A stretch of DNA of 8,214 nt, taken from contig JAGGDZ010000120.1 of assembly GCA_024648655.1 (NCBI GenBank), positions 1-8,214 of the forward strand, given 5' to 3'. This document shows, one piece after another, positions 5,123-8,214 of the stretch. The position numbers and the translations under genes are program-made. The notes under the pieces are model-generated. The model did not search any database and was not told the origin of the DNA. It saw nothing but the letters and a program-made list of their open reading frames with translations. Origin of the DNA: Chloroflexota bacterium. GTDB lineage: Bacteria > Chloroflexota > Dehalococcoidia > Lucifugimonadales > JADFKI01. Every line of letters begins with the position of its first letter. Positions within the stretch are counted from its first letter, which is position 1.

Positions 5123-6406
5123 ATGGATGGATACTATATCTGGACAGTTGGCTGCCAAATGAACAAGGCGGACTCCGAGCGCCTCGAAAGCGCGCTGGGG
5201 CAGATGGGTCTCGAGCCTCGCGTATCGCCGAAAGAGGCGGATGTCATCGTTCTCAACAGTTGCGTCGTGCGCCAAAGCGCCGAGGACCGTGTTGTGGGCA
5301 TGATGACCAGCTTGAAGCCTCTCAAACAGCGCAGGCAAGGCAAAGTACTCGCTCTGATGGGATGCATGGTCGGTCCCAAAACTGACGAGTTGGAAAAGCG
5401 CTTTCCTTATGTTGATGTGTTCATGCAGCCACAGCAGTACCAACCGCTGATAGACCTGCTCGGCGAACGCATGGACATCGATACCGAGGGTTGTGTAGGA
5501 CCACTGGTTGCACGTCCCGATGTTGCGACATACATCCCCATAATTCATGGATGCGACAAGTTCTGCACATTCTGCATAATCCCGTACAGGCGGGGAAGAG
5601 AGGTCAGCCGCTCAGTTGCGGAGATTGTGCGCGAGGCGGAAATGCTGGTGAAGCGTGGCGTCAAGGAAGTTACGCTGCTGGGACAGAATGTTGACTCCTA
5701 CGGGCACGACCTGCCTGATGACCATGGCCTCGGCGACCTGCTTGCGGCCGTCAACGATGTGTCGGGACTTGAACGAGTGCGTTTTCTCACTTCGCATCCG
5801 AACGACATGAGCGACCACATCATTGATTCGGTAGCAGAGCTTGACAAGGTGTGCGAGCACATCAATCTGCCGTTTCAGGCGGGCGATGACAAGGTCCTTG
5901 AGGATATGCGGCGCGGGTACACAAACGACGAATATCGTCGCCTGATAGACAAGATTCGCGAGCGCATACCGAATGTGTCGCTCAGCACGGACGTGATTGT
6001 CGGCTTCTGTGGAGAGACTGACGCTCAGTTCGAGGAGACTCTGGCACTGATTGAAGACGTCAAGTTTGACAAGGTTCACGCGGCAGCATACTCGAACAGA
6101 CCCGGCACTATTGCGGAACGCAGGCTTGTTGACGATGTGCCGCAAGACGAGAAGAAATTGCGATTGAAGGCAATCGAGATTTTGCAGGAGCGGATTGCGA
6201 CCGAAATCAACTCCGAGCTGATGGGACGTGACTTTGACGTGCTTGTGGAGGGACGCAAGCGTGGTAAGTGGTTCGGACGCAACCGCAACGATAAGCTGGT
6301 GTTCATCAACGATGGTGAACCGGAACTCGACCTCGCCGGAAAAATGATCAATGTAAGGATAGATAAGACAGCTCCCTGGTCGCTCCAGGGGACAATAGCG
6401 CGTTGA
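5123..6406 (+). CDS. miaB: tRNA-2-methylthio-N6-isopentenyladenosine synthase MiaB
   Basis: A 427-residue radical-SAM methylthiotransferase. MiaB adds the 2-methylthio group to i6A37 of tRNAs that read UNN codons. Order of domains: the N-terminal UPF0004 domain with auxiliary-cluster cysteines C11 (GCQMN), C47 (NSCVVR) and C81 (GCMV); the radical-SAM core with C144, C148 and C151 (CDKFCTFC, the CxxxCxxC motif), then IIPYRRGREVSR, LLGQNVDSYG and TSHPNDM; and a C-terminal TRAM domain from about 366. GCQMN favours MiaB over MtaB, which has GCKVN. The frame is open upstream through the tRNA gene, but homology starts at DGYYIWTVGCQMN, so ATG 5123 is the start. No Shine-Dalgarno sequence precedes it and no clear promoter lies in the 42-base gap, so expression may rely on read-through from the tRNA. 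nadA follows after 42 bases. Confidence 0.93.
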   Translation: MDGYYIWTVGCQMNKADSERLESALGQMGLEPRVSPKEADVIVLNSCVVRQSAEDRVVGMMTSLKPLKQRRQGKVLALMGCMVGPKTDELEKRFPYVDVFMQPQQYQPLIDLLGERMDIDTEGCVGPLVARPDVATYIPIIHGCDKFCTFCIIPYRRGREVSRSVAEIVREAEMLVKRGVKEVTLLGQNVDSYGHDLPDDHGLGDLLAAVNDVSGLERVRFLTSHPNDMSDHIIDSVAELDKVCEHINLPFQAGDDKVLEDMRRGYTNDEYRRLIDKIRERIPNVSLSTDVIVGFCGETDAQFEETLALIEDVKFDKVHAAAYSNRPGTIAERRLVDDVPQDEKKLRLKAIEILQERIATEINSELMGRDFDVLVEGRKRGKWFGRNRNDKLVFINDGEPELDLAGKMINVRIDKTAPWSLQGTIAR

Positions 6407-6448
6407 TGCACTTACCAAACATCAAGCGTGTCTGGAGGGAATGTCGTT

Positions 6449-7657
6449 ATGGTTGTCGAGCAGCGTATTCCGACTATACCCATAACCGAGATTGAGCAGT
6501 CAGCGTTCTGCCAAACCGATGACGAGCTCAAGGCGAAGACGCTTGAGGACGAATTCAGCACCGGGGTCCGCTGGCAGAAATTGCCGGTCAGCTATATGCG
6601 GATGTCGCCGGAGGAGCTTGACGAGCGCATTGGCGAAGCAAGGGCGAAACTCGGCGATAGCGCCGTGATTCTCGGGCATCACTACCAACGCGACGAGATT
6701 ATCAAATACGCCGACTACCGGGGCGACTCGTTCAACCTGTCGCAGTTCGCCGCATCTCAGAAGAACGCGCAGAGCATTATATTCTGTGGAGTTCACTTCA
6801 TGGCTGAGACCGCCGATATTCTCAGCGCTCCGTATCAGAGCGTCATATTGCCAAATCTGACGGCGGGCTGTTCCATGGCGGACATGGCGCGCATCGATGA
6901 CGTGCTTGACTGCTGGGACGATCTGCAAGATGCTATCGGCGACGATGGCGACATCATCCCCATCACTTACATGAACTCCACCGCCGCTATCAAGGCGCAC
7001 TGCGGGCGCAACGGCGGCATCGTATGCACATCATCGAACGCGCCCGCCACATTCGAGTGGGCGCTGGAACGTGGAAGACGCATTCTGTTCCTGCCGGACC
7101 AGCATCTCGGCAGAAACACGGGCATTAAGATGGGCATCGGCTTGGAAGAAATGGTCGTCTGGAATCCCTTCAAACCACTAGGCGGAAATACCGAAGAGGA
7201 ACTGCGGAACTCGAGGCTTATCCTCTGGCAGGGGCACTGCTCGGTGCATACCCGTTTCACCGTGCAGCAGATTGAACAGGCTCGCGCCGCTCATCCCGGT
7301 GTGCATGTTGTGGTGCATCCCGAATGTACGATGGATGTGGTGCAGGCTGCCGACTCAAACGGCTCGACCGAATATATTAAGCGCGTGGTAGCGGACGCAG
7401 CGCCAGGAAGTGTCATCGGCGTAGGTACGGAGATCAGCATGGTTAACCGCCTTGCGGCGGAAAACCCGGACAAGAAGATATTCTGCCTTGATTCGGTTGT
7501 ATGCCCTTGCTCCACGATGTATCGCATTCATCCGGCGTACCTGAACTGGGTGCTCGACGGGCTGAATGAGGGGGTTGTAGTCAATCGAATCACAGTTGAT
7601 GAAGACACCGCAGAGCAGGCGCGGATTTCTCTGGACAGGATGCTTGCCGTCGTCTAG
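6449..7657 (+). CDS. nadA: quinolinate synthase NadA (long form)
   Basis: A 402-residue quinolinate synthase. It condenses iminoaspartate with dihydroxyacetone phosphate to quinolinate, using a 4Fe-4S cluster held by three cysteines, in the cytoplasm. Recognised blocks: AVILGHHYQRDEI (72-84), YADYRGDSFNLS (88-99), FCGVHFMAETADIL (112-125), PNLTAGCSMADM (135-146), YMNSTAAIKAHC (174-185), FLPDQHLGRNTG (214-225), WQGHCSVH (260-267), VHPECTMDVV (289-298) and CPCSTM (352-357). The probable cluster ligands are C141, C264 and C352 or C354; their spacing matches the long Bacillus-type NadA better than the short E. coli type. A poorly conserved extension of about 45 residues precedes the core. The ATG at 6449 is chosen because GGAGGG (6434-6439) lies nine bases upstream; the in-frame GTG at 6428 is upstream of that site. 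miaB ends 42 bases before and nadC starts 85 bases after. Confidence 0.95.
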   Translation: MVVEQRIPTIPITEIEQSAFCQTDDELKAKTLEDEFSTGVRWQKLPVSYMRMSPEELDERIGEARAKLGDSAVILGHHYQRDEIIKYADYRGDSFNLSQFAASQKNAQSIIFCGVHFMAETADILSAPYQSVILPNLTAGCSMADMARIDDVLDCWDDLQDAIGDDGDIIPITYMNSTAAIKAHCGRNGGIVCTSSNAPATFEWALERGRRILFLPDQHLGRNTGIKMGIGLEEMVVWNPFKPLGGNTEEELRNSRLILWQGHCSVHTRFTVQQIEQARAAHPGVHVVVHPECTMDVVQAADSNGSTEYIKRVVADAAPGSVIGVGTEISMVNRLAAENPDKKIFCLDSVVCPCSTMYRIHPAYLNWVLDGLNEGVVVNRITVDEDTAEQARISLDRMLAVV

Positions 7658-7684
7658 CCGGTCTGCTGGAATTGATGTGTAATG

Positions 7685-7725
7685 GGGCCCATCTTGGATA
7701 TGTGTTGCTACACCAAGATGGGTCT
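7685..7725 (+). other. strong stem-loop between nadA and nadC
   Basis: CCCATCTTGG (7688-7697) and CCAAGATGGG (7713-7722) are perfect 10-base inverted arms. In RNA the stem can be extended outward by G-U, G-C and G-U pairs (7685-7687 with 7723-7725) and inward, past a three-base bulge at 7698-7700, by four pairs (7701-7704 with 7709-7712) closing a UUGC loop. No U-tract follows, and the nadC ribosome-binding site starts only seven bases later (7732). It could be an mRNA processing or stability element, an attenuator, or a DNA operator; the sequence does not decide. Confidence 0.6.
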
Positions 7726-7742
7726 AATCATAGGTGAATGAA

Positions 7743-8214
7743 ATGAGCTTGTTCCAGATGACCTTGGAAACGGAAGCGCTGATAGACAGAGCGCTTGCGG
7801 AAGATCTCTCGATAGGAGACCCAACTACAGACATCTTGATACCTGCTGACCTGTCGGGGAGCGCATCTTTCTTAGCCAAGGAAGCTGGTATCCTTGCAGG
7901 GTTGGATATGGCGCTCGCCGTGTTTCAACGCCTCGACAGCTCGTTGGTAGCCGAATCCTATATCGAAGACGGTCAAGATGTCAGAGACGGAGATCTAATA
8001 GCTAATGTGAGCGGCCGGATGAATCCGCTCCTTAAAGCCGAACGCACAGCGCTGAACTTCATTCGCAGGCTGTCGGGCATAGCCAGCGAGACTGCCGCCT
8101 ATGTGCGCGAGGTCGAAGGTTATGAAGTGCGGATTGTGGACACTCGCAAGACTACTCCGGGCTTGCGCGCCATCGAAAAATATGCGGTTAGAGTGGGGGG
8201 CGGCTACAATCATC
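7743..8214 (+). CDS. nadC: nicotinate-nucleotide pyrophosphorylase (carboxylating) NadC, N-terminal part (3' end outside window)
   Basis: The frame is open from ATG 7743 to the right edge, giving 157 residues of a protein usually about 280 long. NadC (quinolinate phosphoribosyltransferase) converts quinolinate and phosphoribosyl pyrophosphate to nicotinate mononucleotide, CO2 and pyrophosphate, the step after NadA. Features seen: ALAEDLSIGDPTTD (17-30), AKEAGILAGLDMA (45-57), KAERTALNFIRRLSGIA (98-114), DTRKTTPGLR (133-142) and KYAVRVGGGYNH (146-157). The Arg/Lys-rich blocks (98-110 and 133-148) bind quinolinate and the phosphates. A Tyr (Y155) sits where Arg or Met is usual in the GGGxNH block, a minor variation. 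AGGTGA (7732-7737) lies five bases before the ATG. A short ATG-AAA-TGA frame at 7738 overlaps the start and is probably chance. It is probably in the nadA operon, with the hairpin between them. Confidence 0.95.
   Translation, partial: MSLFQMTLETEALIDRALAEDLSIGDPTTDILIPADLSGSASFLAKEAGILAGLDMALAVFQRLDSSLVAESYIEDGQDVRDGDLIANVSGRMNPLLKAERTALNFIRRLSGIASETAAYVREVEGYEVRIVDTRKTTPGLRAIEKYAVRVGGGYNH

Noticed and set aside
5612..6418. 268-codon open frame on the minus strand opposite miaB
   Set aside because: It is antisense to conserved MiaB domains and resembles no protein family; a shadow of codon bias.
6428..6448. GTG 6428 as the nadA start
   Set aside because: The GGAGGG site lies downstream of it and is correctly spaced for ATG 6449.
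6500..7000. 166-codon open frame on the minus strand opposite nadA
   Set aside because: It mirrors the conserved NadA core and has no start signals or recognisable domain.
7685..7725. nadA-nadC hairpin as an intrinsic terminator
   Set aside because: No run of T follows the stem, and nadC, the next pathway gene, begins 20 bases later.

Overview
The window is an ordinary bacterial chromosome segment of moderate GC content, densely coded and almost entirely on the + strand. It carries a tRNA gene and housekeeping cofactor genes, and shows no transposase, integrase, phage gene, CRISPR array or defence system. The long form of NadA, the MiaB sequence style, the monocarboxylate-type MFS transporter and the hypothetical proteins suggest an uncultured Chloroflexota (Dehalococcoidia/SAR202-like). 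That placement rests on family resemblance from memory and is tentative.

Layout. 1-527: C-terminal part of a YihY/BrkB-family membrane protein, cut by the window edge. 574-2668: an MFS transporter followed 19 bases later by an unrecognised protein with an HExxH zinc-metalloprotease motif, probably one operon. 2696-3007 (minus): a small putative lipoprotein that converges on the HExxH gene and diverges from the next gene. 3193-3948: a short-chain dehydrogenase/reductase fold protein with two catalytic positions substituted. 3994-4762: moaD and moaE, the two subunits of molybdopterin synthase. 4763-4989: an AT-rich intergenic stretch with short repeats and a tRNA promoter. 4990-5080: tRNA-Ser(GCU). 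5123-6406: miaB. 6449-7657: nadA. 7743 to the end: nadC, cut by the right edge.

How the genes work together. MoaD (sulfur carrier with a C-terminal Gly-Gly) and MoaE form the enzyme that puts the dithiolene sulfurs into molybdopterin. NadA and NadC catalyse consecutive steps of de novo NAD synthesis (iminoaspartate to quinolinate to nicotinate mononucleotide); nadB is not in the window. MiaB and NadA are both 4Fe-4S enzymes, so the right half depends on Fe-S cluster supply.

A recurring promoter form is visible: an extended -10 element (TGn followed by a TATAAT-like hexamer) lies before the lipoprotein gene, the SDR gene, moaD and the tRNA. For the lipoprotein gene, and possibly moaD, the -10 sits only 7-8 bases before an ATG, as expected of leaderless mRNAs.

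I found no new multi-gene system. The points worth a second look are the degenerate SDR active site, an Arg-to-Leu change at a conserved MoaE position, the orphan HExxH protein, a strong RNA hairpin between nadA and nadC, and the extended -10/leaderless pattern.
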